44,338 nucleotides of DNA, taken from IMG/VR virus record IMGVR_UViG_3300034145_000012, positions 1 to 44,338 of that record; one strand, 5' to 3'. Shown here in pieces: positions 20,888 through 29,247 of the stretch. Under the pieces are notes generated by a model that had not been told where the DNA came from, ran no database searches, and saw nothing but the letters and a program-made list of their open reading frames with translations. This DNA is from a virus. The first letter of the stretch is position 1. Each line of letters starts with the position of its first letter. A program made the translations under genes and the position numbers.

Positions 20888-22186
20888 TTAGGCGCTGATC
20901 TTCAGCAGCTTGATCGCCTCGAAGTTCACGACGCCGCCGCCGACACGCTTGGTCGTGTAGAACAGCACGTTCGGCTTCGAGGTGAAGGGGTCGCGCAGGA
21001 CCCGGACGCCCTGCCGATCGCCGATCAGGTAGCCGCGCTTGAAGTTGCCGAACGCCACGGGGAACGCGCCGGCGCCGAGGCCGGGCATGTTGTCGTCGGT
21101 GACGACCGGCTTCTGCATGATCGTCGGGACGTCGGCCGCGCCCTGGGGCGGAGCCCACAGGTAGTTGCCGTCGCCATCCTTCATCTTGCGGATCGTGCCG
21201 AGCACGGCGTCGGAGGTCAGGAACGAAGCGCCGTTCCGATAGCCCTCCTTCAGCGCGTAATAGAGCGAGATGAGGCAGTCCGCCGGGCTGACCTCGGCCG
21301 CCGGCGCCGCGAAGGCGGTCGCGTGGCCCGACGTCACGAAGCCGAGCTTGCCCCAGGCGTGGTTGGCATTGGCGACCGTCGGGTACGACAGGAAGCCGCG
21401 GGGCCGGCTGACCCCGTCACCGCTGATGAAGGCGGCGCCTTCCTGCTCGGCGAACGCGATCGACACCTCGTCGGCCAACCAGGACTCGACGTCGAAGAAG
21501 GAATCGTCGAGCGAGGTCTGGGTGGCAGCCGGCTGGGCGTAGATCTCGTGCGCGTTCAGCGCGATCTCGACCAGCGTCGGCGTCGACGTTTCGCCGCGGG
21601 CGCCCTGCTCGCCAACCCAGCCGGCCGAGGCGCCGCCCTTGTTGACGAGCTTCTTGTACGTCTGGCCCGAGAAGGAGATGTTCCCGGAGAGGCTGCGCAT
21701 CGCGGACACGCTGCCCAGGACGCGATCGATGGTCTTTTCCATCTGCTCGGGCACCAGGTAGCCGCCGTCCGGATCGGACTGGGTGGTCAGCTTGGCCGCC
21801 ACCTCGAGCTCGCGCATCCCGCTCGCAGGCTCGCTGCCCTTGCGGAAGAACTGGTTGAACGCGGTCGAGTGAGCCTTGGCCTCGGCCGAGAGCTGGTCGC
21901 CGCCGGAGCCGCCGATCTGGGCGGCGGCGAGCTTCGCCTGTGCCGCTTCGAGCGCGCTGGTGAGCTCGGAGATCGACGTCTCGACGGCCGCGAGCTTGGC
22001 GGCGTCGGCCTTGCCGTTCACCGCGGCATCGTTGGTCGCCTTGTATTCCGCGAAGGCGGTGTTGATCTGGGCGACCAGCGCCTTCGGATCGTTGGCGTCG
22101 GCGCGCGGGGTCGCAGCGACGGCGCGAGGAACGGACGTGAGGGCGGTGCCCGCCGCCAGCGCGACGGCGATGGAAAGCTTCTTCAT
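20888..22186 (-). CDS. HK97-type major capsid protein with signal-like N-terminus
   Basis: A 432-residue major head protein. Residues about 30-95 form a helical delta/scaffold region (coiled-coil pattern of Ala, Lys, Glu, Leu). The HK97 fold follows from about residue 120, with motifs DPDGGYLVPEQMEKTIDRVLG, the E-loop region, FISGDGVSRPRGFL, FLTSDAVLGTIRKMKDGDGNYLW and the GYLIGDRQGVRVLRDPFT end. Oddly, residues 1-26 read as a Sec signal peptide: MKK, a hydrophobic core, then an AVA-AT cleavage-like site. The delta region is normally removed by the protease encoded just upstream. Identity is firm; the N-terminal feature is unexplained. Confidence 0.95.
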   Translation of the reverse strand: MKKLSIAVALAAGTALTSVPRAVAATPRADANDPKALVAQINTAFAEYKATNDAAVNGKADAAKLAAVETSISELTSALEAAQAKLAAAQIGGSGGDQLSAEAKAHSTAFNQFFRKGSEPASGMRELEVAAKLTTQSDPDGGYLVPEQMEKTIDRVLGSVSAMRSLSGNISFSGQTYKKLVNKGGASAGWVGEQGARGETSTPTLVEIALNAHEIYAQPAATQTSLDDSFFDVESWLADEVSIAFAEQEGAAFISGDGVSRPRGFLSYPTVANANHAWGKLGFVTSGHATAFAAPAAEVSPADCLISLYYALKEGYRNGASFLTSDAVLGTIRKMKDGDGNYLWAPPQGAADVPTIMQKPVVTDDNMPGLGAGAFPVAFGNFKRGYLIGDRQGVRVLRDPFTSKPNVLFYTTKRVGGGVVNFEAIKLLKISA

Positions 22187-22197
22187 GATTGTGCTCC

Positions 22198-23097
22198 CTA
22201 TGAGCGAATGGTGCGGAGGAGGCCGGCGAGGGCGCCGACCAGTTCTGAATCCCCAGCGCCAGGCGTGGGGTTGTCGAGGTCGGCTGCAGCGCCAGGCGTG
22301 CCGCCACCCTTGATCCTGTTGATGCGTGCGCGCGCTTCACCGCGGCTGAGGCCGGCGGCCACCAGCGACAGCTCCATGCCGCGCACCTCATTGAGCTTGC
22401 GATCGGAGGCTCGCGCCTCCTCGTCGTGAGTCACCTGGTCGGCGGCCAGCAGAGCGTCGGCGAAGCCGTGTTCGATCGCCGCGGCGCCGGACATGAAGGT
22501 CTCGGCGTCCATCCATTTGGCGATCTGCTTCTCGTCGGCGCCGGTGCGCGTCGCATAGACCGCCGCCATCGCCTGGTCGAAGGGCTGCAGCCAGGCGGCC
22601 GTCTCGGCCATGTCGTGACGATTCCCGACCGCGACGACCCAGCAATTGTGGATCATCAGGAAGCTGGCAACGCCGATCTCGATCCGATCGCCGGCCATTG
22701 CGATAACGGACGCCGCGGACGCGGCCATGCCCATGATCTTGACGGTGATGTCCTGCGGATGCTCGCGAAGCACGTTGTAGATCGCGATCCCTTCGAACAT
22801 GTCCCCGCCGAAGGAATTGATCTGCACCTCGACAGGCCGCTCGCCGATCGCGCGCAGCTGCGCGCCGACCTTCTTGGCGGTGATGCCGCCGCCGCTCCAG
22901 ACGTCCTCTCCGATCACGTCGAACATCGTGATCACATTGTCGCCTGGGGCGACGGCCGCGGGCCGCACGCCGGCGGCGTCGGCGGTCCAGCGGTCGAGCA
23001 CGTCCGACTTTGTCAGCGCGGCGACGTCGCGATTGGCCGGTAGGGGCAGCGCCCCCGGGCGCGACTTAGCGTTCACCCGGAGGGGGCGTTTCATCAT
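22198..23097 (-). CDS. ClpP-like (S14/S49-type) prohead protease
   Basis: Serine protease that trims the capsid delta region and scaffold during head maturation. From ATG 23097 (with AAGGA 8 bases upstream) it has 299 residues. The ClpP fold is clear: INSFGGDMFEGIAIYNVL, then GMAASAAS with nucleophile S127, and FLMIHNC with H150. A C-terminal extension rich in charged residues may serve as an internal scaffold. It overlaps the portal gene by 32 bp. Several ATGs lie close together (23106, 23103, 23097, 23094). Confidence 0.9.
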   Translation of the reverse strand: MMKRPLRVNAKSRPGALPLPANRDVAALTKSDVLDRWTADAAGVRPAAVAPGDNVITMFDVIGEDVWSGGGITAKKVGAQLRAIGERPVEVQINSFGGDMFEGIAIYNVLREHPQDITVKIMGMAASAASVIAMAGDRIEIGVASFLMIHNCWVVAVGNRHDMAETAAWLQPFDQAMAAVYATRTGADEKQIAKWMDAETFMSGAAAIEHGFADALLAADQVTHDEEARASDRKLNEVRGMELSLVAAGLSRGEARARINRIKGGGTPGAAADLDNPTPGAGDSELVGALAGLLRTIRS

Positions 23098-24346
23098 CGT
23101 CATCATCCTTGCTGGCGGGGGCGGCATTCGAATTGAGCGGCGCGTCGTAGTCGTCGCCCCCGGGGATCGGGTTCATGTCCTCGAGGCCGCGGATATCGTT
23201 CTTCGACAGCCAACCTCCGTTGCGGCCGATCTGATACGCGCCGTAGCGCGACTTCAGATTTCCACGCACGAAGGCGCTTCGATTGAACCGGGCGTAAATG
23301 GCAGGCTCGCGGTCGCCGATCAGGTCGCCATTGATCGCTTCTTCCCACATGGTGAGATCGTCTTCGGCGCTGAAGTCGAGGAAGCCCTGGCGCTGCTCCT
23401 CGATGCCGCTTCCCCAGCTGGTCGACTTTTCGGTGTTGCCGATCATGTGCGGCGGTACGCCGTAGAACATGCCGATCTCGGTCCAGCCGAGCTTCAGCGC
23501 CTCGATCCACTGCATATCGCTGAGGCTCAGCGACATCTTCTCGTAGGAGAGCCCCTCCTCCAGGATCATGAACTCGGCTTCGCGCTCACCCCCGGATCGG
23601 AAATCCTCGACCGATTCCTTGAGCCGCTCCCATGCTTTGTCGGTGAGCTTGTTCTCGGTCTTCAGCGCGCCGCTGACGCGAGCGCCTTTGGCGAGGACGC
23701 GCCCTGCATATTCGCTCATCGCCAGGGAGGTGCCGATCGACTCGCGCGCATAGGTGAGCGGGGTGACCCCGGAATATCCGTTGAGCGTCAGGCCGTAGAG
23801 GTGGAACACCTCCTCCTGGCCCAGCCGCACCGTGCTGCCGTTCTTCCTCGTCCAGTCATGGACGATCGACAAGTCATCGAGCTGCTGTGTCTTCACCCGG
23901 TCCGGGTGGAGCGGCAGCAGCGCCTGAACGCGCCCGCCGACGCCGGGCACCTTCAGTGCATAGGCGTTGCCGCGCAGCATGACGTTGGCCTGCAGTTGCC
24001 GCTTGAACTGGTGCGGCTTCTGCCAGTTGTTCGGCCGCCGGCGGAGGAGTGGATAGGCCCAGTGATCCGACGCGTCCGCCCGGGTCCGCTCATCGATCCG
24101 CCGCTTGATGTCGAGCGGCAGGTTCGCCGGGCCTGTGCACCGCAGCCGCACGCATGCGAAGACTGCCGCCGCCCGCATCGCCCGTTCAGGCGTGACGGCC
24201 GTTCCAGCGGCCGACATGTTGCCGTGGCGCAGCGCCTCCTCGAGCTGCTGCGGTCCGACGATAAGCGTCCCGCCCTCGCCGATCGCAGCGCGCGGCCGAG
24301 CTGCCTCCGCGGCGGCGCCGCGGCGGAAGATATCGAACAGTCCCAT
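23066..24346 (-). CDS. Portal protein (HK97 family)
   Basis: A 426-residue portal subunit that forms the DNA channel at one capsid vertex and docks the terminase. Family marks are MGLFDIFRRG at the start, CVRLRCTGPANLPLDIKRR, LLRRRPNNWQKPHQFKRQLQ followed by NVMLRGNAYAL, and the GVPPHMIGNTEKSTSWGSGIEEQRQGFL region. The latter is the conserved portal clip and stem signature. It lies between TerL and protease as in other HK97-like phages, and its C-terminal tail is acidic and disordered. Confidence 0.95.
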   Translation of the reverse strand: MGLFDIFRRGAAAEAARPRAAIGEGGTLIVGPQQLEEALRHGNMSAAGTAVTPERAMRAAAVFACVRLRCTGPANLPLDIKRRIDERTRADASDHWAYPLLRRRPNNWQKPHQFKRQLQANVMLRGNAYALKVPGVGGRVQALLPLHPDRVKTQQLDDLSIVHDWTRKNGSTVRLGQEEVFHLYGLTLNGYSGVTPLTYARESIGTSLAMSEYAGRVLAKGARVSGALKTENKLTDKAWERLKESVEDFRSGGEREAEFMILEEGLSYEKMSLSLSDMQWIEALKLGWTEIGMFYGVPPHMIGNTEKSTSWGSGIEEQRQGFLDFSAEDDLTMWEEAINGDLIGDREPAIYARFNRSAFVRGNLKSRYGAYQIGRNGGWLSKNDIRGLEDMNPIPGGDDYDAPLNSNAAPASKDDDDDETPPPGER

Positions 24347-24357
24347 CCGATCTCCCG

Positions 24358-26187
24358 CTACAGCTTCCGAATGCCATGCTCTTCGAGAGCACTGGCCGGA
24401 GCCTGCAAAGTCAAATTGTCGGCCGCCCCGGCGCCCATTGCGCAGGTGACCAGTCCGTCGATCCGGCCCCGGGATCGCTTCTTGTCGAAGCAGCGGTTCT
24501 TCATGCCGTCTTCATCGAGTGCGGCATTAGAGGCACAGCTGTAAGTTACCGGCGAATTGTCGATCACGATCCGCTTTTGGAGGATGCGGTCCTCGAACTT
24601 CTCGATCGACCGCGGCATGCAATGTTGCCGGTCTTCAAAGACGACCCGCTTGCCCTGGGCGTGGGCCACCATTTTGAGGCCCGTGCCGGTCGGTTTGTCC
24701 AGGCCCTCAAAGCGCCAGGCCGGAAAGCCGATGACCTCGCACGCCGTCTCGAAGTCCGCCATTTTGGCCGGATCGAACACCAGCTCCTCGACCTCGTGGT
24801 CGCTACAAAGCTGCTTCACGCGCTCCGCTACGAACGTATAGTCGATCGTGGCGCCGCCGACGGCTGAGATCCAGCCGGCCTCGACCCATTCGTCATACGG
24901 CGCCTTGTCGCGCTTTGCCCGGTCGGTGAGACCGTCCTTCGAAGTCCAGTACCAGGTCTTCTGCCAGAGCCGGTCTTCATCGTCGCGCCAAGTGGCGGTG
25001 AGAGCCGTGAGGTCGTTCTTCTGGCTGAGGTCGAGACTGAGCCAGCATTGGCGGCCGCGCAGCTCGGCGAGCTTCGCGTCGTCAACGGCGCCGAGCACCG
25101 CCGCCCAATCCTCTTCGTTGATCCAGAAGTCGGCCGCGCCGGCCGGGATCCCGAAGTAGAGCCGCTTGACCGAGGAGGCCGTCGACAACCGCGTCTTGGC
25201 GGTCTGCACCTCCTCGCGGATATTCTGGACCGGGTAGGTGATGCCCAGCGCCGGCAGCGACTTGGGCCAGCACGCCTCATTTTCGAAGACCGTCTCGCGG
25301 TCCTTCTTGTCGACCCGCGCCACGAAGGCGAATGCGGTGTCGTCTTTGACCTCGCCCTTGGCGATCGCCTGGGCGGTCTCCGAATAGGAGGTCCCGACGA
25401 GCTGCGACGTCGCCGGCGTGTTGGTCCCCAGGACCATCATCGCGCTGCCGGCCACCTTCGTGATCGCCCGCCGCCAGGTCTCGATCTGGCCGTCGCTGTC
25501 GAACTCGTGGATCTCGTCGGCCAGCACCATCCGAGGCCGCGGCCCCGACTGCTGCTCGCCGCCCGCCAGCGGCAGGAAGAAGGACTGCGTGCCCGGGTGC
25601 TCGATCTTCCAGGCGTTGTCGCCCTCGCCGCGGATGACGACGTGGCCGAGCCCCTCGAGCGTCTCGCCCTCGTCATAGCCGGGCACCTGGGCCCGGCACA
25701 TAGCCACCGCGTCGCGGAACAGCACATTGGCCGTCTGCTTGTTCGCCGCGATCGAATAGACCTGGCTGCGCGCGAAGTCGCACCAGCCCATGGCGTAGAG
25801 CCCGAGCCCCGCCATCAGCGGCGACTTAGCCTGCCCCTTGCCGGTCTCGATCCACCCCGATCGGAAGCGCCACCGGCCGTCGGCGTTGACCCAGCCCATC
25901 AATGAGCCGGCGCAGAAGACCTGGTACGGCAGCAGGTGGAATGGCTTCCCCTGGGCGGGCCCGTCCGTGATCGTGAACAGCGAGCAGAAGAAGTCCAGCA
26001 CACGCTGGGCCTCCTCGGGCCGCCAGTAATAGCCGCGACTTGCCGCGTCGCGCAGATCCCTCAGGTGCCGTTCCGCCGCGTGGCGGACCAGCTCGCCGAC
26101 GACAAACTCGCCGCGTACGGCCGCCTCTGCCCAGGCCGTGGTCGGGTCGGTCGGCTTAGCCTCTTTGGCCGAGGAACGCGTCCGCAC
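24358..26187 (-). CDS. terL: Terminase large subunit
   Basis: The motor and nuclease for DNA packaging, 609 residues. The ATPase domain has a variant Walker A, TGKGQAKS (residues about 115-122), and Walker B RMVLADEIHE (acidic pair about 224-225). The nuclease domain contains LSLDLSQKNDLTAL with the first metal-binding Asp, and further acidic residues near LVFDPAKMADFE and RGRIDGLVT. The start is GTG 26187, overlapping TerS by 32 bp. Close relatives are the HK97/P27-associated terminases, which usually cut cos sites. Confidence 0.95.
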   Translation of the reverse strand: MRTRSSAKEAKPTDPTTAWAEAAVRGEFVVGELVRHAAERHLRDLRDAASRGYYWRPEEAQRVLDFFCSLFTITDGPAQGKPFHLLPYQVFCAGSLMGWVNADGRWRFRSGWIETGKGQAKSPLMAGLGLYAMGWCDFARSQVYSIAANKQTANVLFRDAVAMCRAQVPGYDEGETLEGLGHVVIRGEGDNAWKIEHPGTQSFFLPLAGGEQQSGPRPRMVLADEIHEFDSDGQIETWRRAITKVAGSAMMVLGTNTPATSQLVGTSYSETAQAIAKGEVKDDTAFAFVARVDKKDRETVFENEACWPKSLPALGITYPVQNIREEVQTAKTRLSTASSVKRLYFGIPAGAADFWINEEDWAAVLGAVDDAKLAELRGRQCWLSLDLSQKNDLTALTATWRDDEDRLWQKTWYWTSKDGLTDRAKRDKAPYDEWVEAGWISAVGGATIDYTFVAERVKQLCSDHEVEELVFDPAKMADFETACEVIGFPAWRFEGLDKPTGTGLKMVAHAQGKRVVFEDRQHCMPRSIEKFEDRILQKRIVIDNSPVTYSCASNAALDEDGMKNRCFDKKRSRGRIDGLVTCAMGAGAADNLTLQAPASALEEHGIRKL

Positions 26188-26593
26188 CAGCGCTGCGCTC
26201 CCGCTTCCTCGTCACCTTGCCGACGCGGCCGCGCCGTCCCGGCGACAGGCCGAGCTGCGCCTCGAGCCGCTCCGCCGTCTTCTCGGCTTCGGCCATGGCT
26301 TTGTAGTGGATGGAGAGGCGGGCGATCGCCTTGGGATTGTCCGCCTTTGGCTCGGTCACCAGGCCGTCGATCGCGACCTTAATTGAGCAGCGGTCATAAA
26401 CCACATAGGCCAGCACCAGCCGCAGCAGCGCATGGCTGTTCGCCGCCGAGAGCGTCTCGCGTTCCCGCATCTCAGCTGCGATCGCTCGCCATTGTTCCTG
26501 CGCCGCCGCACGCTCCCCCTTGTCCGGAAGCAGCTGGGCCCATTTCGGCTCGGCAAGGATCCCGCCGGCGGCGGATGCCGTTCTTTTGGCCAT
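26156..26593 (-). CDS. terS: Terminase small subunit (P27 family)
   Basis: Recognises the packaging site and recruits the large subunit. It has 145 residues from ATG 26593, which has GGGAGG upstream. The helical core (WAQLLPDKGERAAAQEQWRAIAAEMRERETL, then VKVAIDGLVTEPKADNPKAIARLSIHYKAMAEAEKTAERLEAQLGLSP in pieces) is the typical P27 layout ending in a basic tail (RRGRVGKVTRKRERS). The preceding HNH gene is a frequent partner of this terminase type. Confidence 0.88.
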   Translation of the reverse strand: MAKRTASAAGGILAEPKWAQLLPDKGERAAAQEQWRAIAAEMRERETLSAANSHALLRLVLAYVVYDRCSIKVAIDGLVTEPKADNPKAIARLSIHYKAMAEAEKTAERLEAQLGLSPGRRGRVGKVTRKRERSAGADAFLGQRG

Positions 26594-26693
26594 CCGCACC
26601 TCCCGAACTTTTTACTTTCGAACAACTCCCGCTGCACAGGGAGGGTAGGCGCGGTGTCCGCCGGGTCCGATCCCAGAGATTTGACCCGCCCCC

Positions 26694-27035
26694 CTACCCT
26701 CTCGGGCGGTTCCAGGCGTGGTCGGCCGACGTCGGGCGGCCGCCGGCGTCGACGCCGCGAGCCTCGACCGCCGCGGCCCGGCCGAACTGCAGGGCAGTCA
26801 CCTCAGCGTCATGCCGATCGCACAGGTTCTCGGTATTCTCATCGACGTCGTCGCCACCCTGGGCCAGCGGGATCTTGTGGTTGACGATGGTGGCCAAGGC
26901 CGTGCGGCCTTCAGCGAGGCACATCTCGCAAAGACCATTGGTGCGAGCCATGCGCCTCTGGCGATCGCGCTGCCCGGCGCGGCCGCGCTTGCGGCGGTCA
27001 GGCGCGCCTTCAGGCCTCGCCCAAGGCCGCCGCAT
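26694..27035 (-). CDS. HNH endonuclease next to terminase
   Basis: A 113-residue HNH nuclease. The core runs from CEMCLAEG (zinc-binding Cys pair) through VNHKIPLAQGG (catalytic His after Asn) to NLCDRHD (second Cys and last His). The N-terminus is Arg-rich, and the C-terminus is probably flexible. HNH proteins beside the terminase help cos cleavage in HK97-like phages, so this one is probably part of the packaging machine. About 100 bp separate it from TerS. Confidence 0.88.
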   Translation of the reverse strand: MRRPWARPEGAPDRRKRGRAGQRDRQRRMARTNGLCEMCLAEGRTALATIVNHKIPLAQGGDDVDENTENLCDRHDAEVTALQFGRAAAVEARGVDAGGRPTSADHAWNRPRG

Positions 27036-27036
27036 G

Positions 27037-27219
27037 CTAGCCTTGGCTCGCTTCAGGCGAGTCGATCCAGTCGCAGATCCGATACTGCCACGGCTCGAGG
27101 GGGATCAGCAGCACGCGCGAGATGAACTCGGCCGTGCCCATCACGCGGCCCTCGAGGGCAACCGCCTGCACCTGCCGCGGCGCGTGCTCGACCAAGGCGG
27201 CGACGATCGGATCAGCCAT
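27037..27219 (-). CDS. Small hypothetical protein before HNH gene
   Basis: A 60-residue protein from ATG 27219, 4 bp after the Gam stop and ending 1 bp before the HNH start. Its sequence (ISRVLLIPLEPWQYRICDWIDSPEAS) has a mixed helical, aromatic-rich end. No family is recognised. Tight spacing on both sides supports a real coding gene in the first part of the late operon. A longer frame upstream is the shadow of Gam. Confidence 0.55.
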   Translation of the reverse strand: MADPIVAALVEHAPRQVQAVALEGRVMGTAEFISRVLLIPLEPWQYRICDWIDSPEASQG

Positions 27220-27223
27220 GTCA

Positions 27224-27736
27224 TCAGCTCCCGATCGTACCGGCCTGCTCGACCCGTTCGATGTAGAAGAGCTCGCCCTGCTCGACCCTGAAGCCGAGCC
27301 CGACCAGCGTCTCGGCGGCCTTGCCCGTCGACTGCAGCAGCTTGAGGGTGGCCGCCCGATCGAGCGAATATTTGATCCTCGTGGTCTGGTTGGCGAGGCG
27401 GGTGGAGCGCAGCGCCTCGACCGCCTGGTCGTCCTGGTCGAAGCCATGCGCCAGCACCGGCCGCTTCGCGCGCATGCCGATCATGCAACCGCCTAGCTGA
27501 ATCGACTTGCGGCCCTTCGGGGTGAGCTCGGGGCCGCGGCTCCTCCACCACGGCTCGAGCTGAGCCGCAATCTTCTGCCGCTCCTCGATCAGCGTGGCGG
27601 CGACCGCGTCGGCCGCGGCGTTGATCTGTCCGACCTCTACCCTTCGGTTCGCCTCTATCTCGGCGATGCGGGCGTCGAGCGCGGCGAAACAGTCGAGCAG
27701 CTCGGCCGCCTGCCCGGTCGTGCGGGGCGGCCTCAC
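27224..27736 (-). CDS. gam: Host-nuclease inhibitor Gam-like protein
   Basis: A 170-residue Mu Gam-family protein. These bind double-strand DNA ends and block RecBCD/AddAB-type exonucleases, and they are relatives of Ku. The long N-terminal helices (LDARIAEIEANRRVEVGQIN, TLIEERQKIAAQLEPWW) and the compact core (TPKGRKSIQLGGCMIGMR, then a GFRVEQGELFYIE strand end) fit the family. It starts at ATG 27736 and precedes packaging genes, so it may protect linear phage DNA late in infection. The gene symbol follows the family, not proven activity. Confidence 0.82.
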   Translation of the reverse strand: MRPPRTTGQAAELLDCFAALDARIAEIEANRRVEVGQINAAADAVAATLIEERQKIAAQLEPWWRSRGPELTPKGRKSIQLGGCMIGMRAKRPVLAHGFDQDDQAVEALRSTRLANQTTRIKYSLDRAATLKLLQSTGKAAETLVGLGFRVEQGELFYIERVEQAGTIGS

Positions 27737-27933
27737 GAGGCGGTGCTCCCGCGCCCGATCTTGTCGATCGCTTCGGCCATGCCCTTGTGCCTGGCCAGCT
27801 CGGCCTGGGCGGCGCGGCCCGCCTCGATCTCGGCGAGGGCGGCGGCCAGCCAGCGGCGCGACACCGGCGCGTGCCCGGCGTCGACCTGCTCGGCCGAGCG
27901 CCGCAGCGCATCGATGTCTATACGGGCGCTCAC
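27733..27933 (-). CDS. Small hypothetical helical protein
   Basis: A 66-residue protein of two or three helices (IDALRRSAEQVDAG, WLAAALAEIEAGRAAQAELARHKG). Its start GTG 27933 overlaps the upstream stop as GTGA, and its end overlaps the Gam start by 4 bp, so it is translated as part of the operon. No family or enzyme motif is seen. Similar-sized helical proteins are common ahead of Gam in sphingomonad prophages, but I cannot name it. Confidence 0.55.
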   Translation of the reverse strand: MSARIDIDALRRSAEQVDAGHAPVSRRWLAAALAEIEAGRAAQAELARHKGMAEAIDKIGRGSTAS

Positions 27934-28220
27934 CAGCCGGCCTTTCCGCCCTGCTGCCAGAGCGGCGGGTTGCTGGGCTGGGGCGAGGTGGAACCGCGGA
28001 AGGCGGCGCGGACGCCGGCGCCGATCGCCTCGGCCTCCGCGACCTGGCGCTCGAACTCGCGATGCGATCCGGCGCCGGCGCGGGCGTCGCGGATCAGCAG
28101 GTCGAGCCGGTCGCTCAGCCGCTCGAGCTGGGCGATGGAATGGGTGGAGCGCCGCCCCGCACCTTGCCGGAAGGGGGCGCGCTGGGCGGCGCTCGGCCGA
28201 AGGGCGGGATCAGTGGACAA
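27930..28220 (-). CDS. Small hypothetical protein, first gene of the late operon
   Basis: A 96-residue protein starting at TTG 28220 with GGAGG 9 bases upstream. The centre is a helix (HSIAQLERLSDRLDLLIRDARAGAGSHREF in sequence) and both ends are disordered, with the last part rich in Pro, Gln and Trp. The ribosome site lies only about 5 bp after the T tract of the terminator at 28241-28266. Its mRNA must therefore begin upstream of that terminator. Function is unknown. Confidence 0.55.
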   Translation of the reverse strand: MSTDPALRPSAAQRAPFRQGAGRRSTHSIAQLERLSDRLDLLIRDARAGAGSHREFERQVAEAEAIGAGVRAAFRGSTSPQPSNPPLWQQGGKAGW

Positions 28221-28240
28221 TCCGCTGCACCTCCGGAATC

Positions 28241-28266
28241 AAAAAGCCCGCCGGGGACGGGCGGGC
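28241..28266 (-). terminator. Intrinsic terminator at the head of the late operon
   Basis: On the minus strand GCCCGCC-CGTCCCC-GGCGGGC (28266-28246) is followed by TTTTTGATT (T5 at 28245-28241). This is the best-formed intrinsic terminator in the window. It sits directly before the ribosome site of the first late gene. It resembles lambda tR', where transcription stops until an antiterminator acts. Confidence 0.8.
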
Positions 28267-28464
28267 TTCGGATCGACGGCCTGCGTCGGGCGCAGCTGTC
28301 GCGGGGTCGTTTTGGCCGCTTTCGTGGCCGTTTTGCAGTCAGCTTTTCGTCAACCAGGGAACTTTTCTCGCCAGCAGGGCGGACATGGCCTCCGCCCGGG
28401 TCGCGGCGCCACTAAGGACACGGGGCTTTCCGGGGCGGCTGCATACCCCGAGCCGTACCCCCGG
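28267..28464 (-). other. Late leader region with possible promoter
   Basis: A 198-bp stretch between the regulator gene and the terminator, read on the minus strand. It contains TTGACG at 28353-28348, followed 11 bases later by GCAAAAC, a partial match to the alphaproteobacterial TTGACG-N10-14-GCTANAWC promoter. A 15-codon mini-ORF (28386-28339) starts with ATG and ends near the same site. A short leader RNA ending at 28241 would result. The repeated GGGGTA motifs at 28443-28462 are near the regulator stop. Confidence 0.45.
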
Positions 28465-29247
28465 CTAGAGGATACCCGCATGCGCCGCGGCAAGGGTCGC
28501 GTCGTCCACTTCCTTGCAGACGCCGCCGAGGATCCGCGGCCAGAGGTCGAGCGCGTCGATCAGCAGCCTCTTGGCTTTGCGATTGTGCATCCGGTACCTC
28601 TTCGCGACGATCGTGAAGCCCTCCGGCTCGCCGACGATCATGTCGAGCACCGCGGCGATCGGCCCGCGTACCTCGGCGCGCCAGCGCGTATAGGCCATCT
28701 CCCGCCGCACCTGGCCGAGCCGCTCGTGGAAGGTCCCGTCGCCCATCCTCGTCGCGTCGACGCGGGTCTCGAGGCTGGCGGTCTTCACCGCGACGTCGGC
28801 GCCGATCCGCTCGGCAACGGCGGCGATCTCGACCGCCGCGTGCAGCTGCTCGCTATCGATCTCGCCATTCTTCCACAGCCGGGCGAGCGCGCCCTGGTTG
28901 CGGCGCGATGCGTGCTCGTGCGTCTCGGGCGTGCCGTCGCGCTTGTGGCCCCAGCGCTCGAGCATCTGCGCGCGATCCTTGCGGATCCGGCGTTCGGACG
29001 CGGCCGCTTCGGGATGGCGACGGGCCCAGCGCTCCTTGGCGGCCTCCGCGGCCGCGACCTGCAGGCGGTCGAGCTCGCCGGCCTTGCGCCGGCGATCGGG
29101 CCTGGTCGACCAGCTGGCGGTGGAGGATGTCGTCGCCCCTGCTGCGGCGTGGGCGGAGCGCGCCTCGCGCCGCTGCGCGAGCGCAACCCGATGTTCGCGC
29201 GCGGCGATCGCGCGCATCACCTTCGCCTCAGCCGGCAAATTCTCCAT
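28465..29247 (-). CDS. Probable late gene regulator (Q-like position)
   Basis: A 260-residue basic protein of unknown family from ATG 29247. The first third is Ala/Arg-rich and helical. The middle is helical (GALARLWKNGEIDSEQLHAAVEIAAVAERIGADV in sequence). The C-terminal part, GPIAAVLDMIVGEPEGFTIVAKRYRMHNRKAKRLLIDALDLWP in order, resembles a helix-turn-helix. It overlaps the upstream LexA-like gene by 20 bp and lies directly before a leader and terminator ahead of the late operon. The same order occurs for the lambda antiterminator Q, so a late activator or antiterminator is the best guess. No homology to Q was seen. Confidence 0.6.
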   Translation of the reverse strand: MENLPAEAKVMRAIAAREHRVALAQRREARSAHAAAGATTSSTASWSTRPDRRRKAGELDRLQVAAAEAAKERWARRHPEAAASERRIRKDRAQMLERWGHKRDGTPETHEHASRRNQGALARLWKNGEIDSEQLHAAVEIAAVAERIGADVAVKTASLETRVDATRMGDGTFHERLGQVRREMAYTRWRAEVRGPIAAVLDMIVGEPEGFTIVAKRYRMHNRKAKRLLIDALDLWPRILGGVCKEVDDATLAAAHAGIL

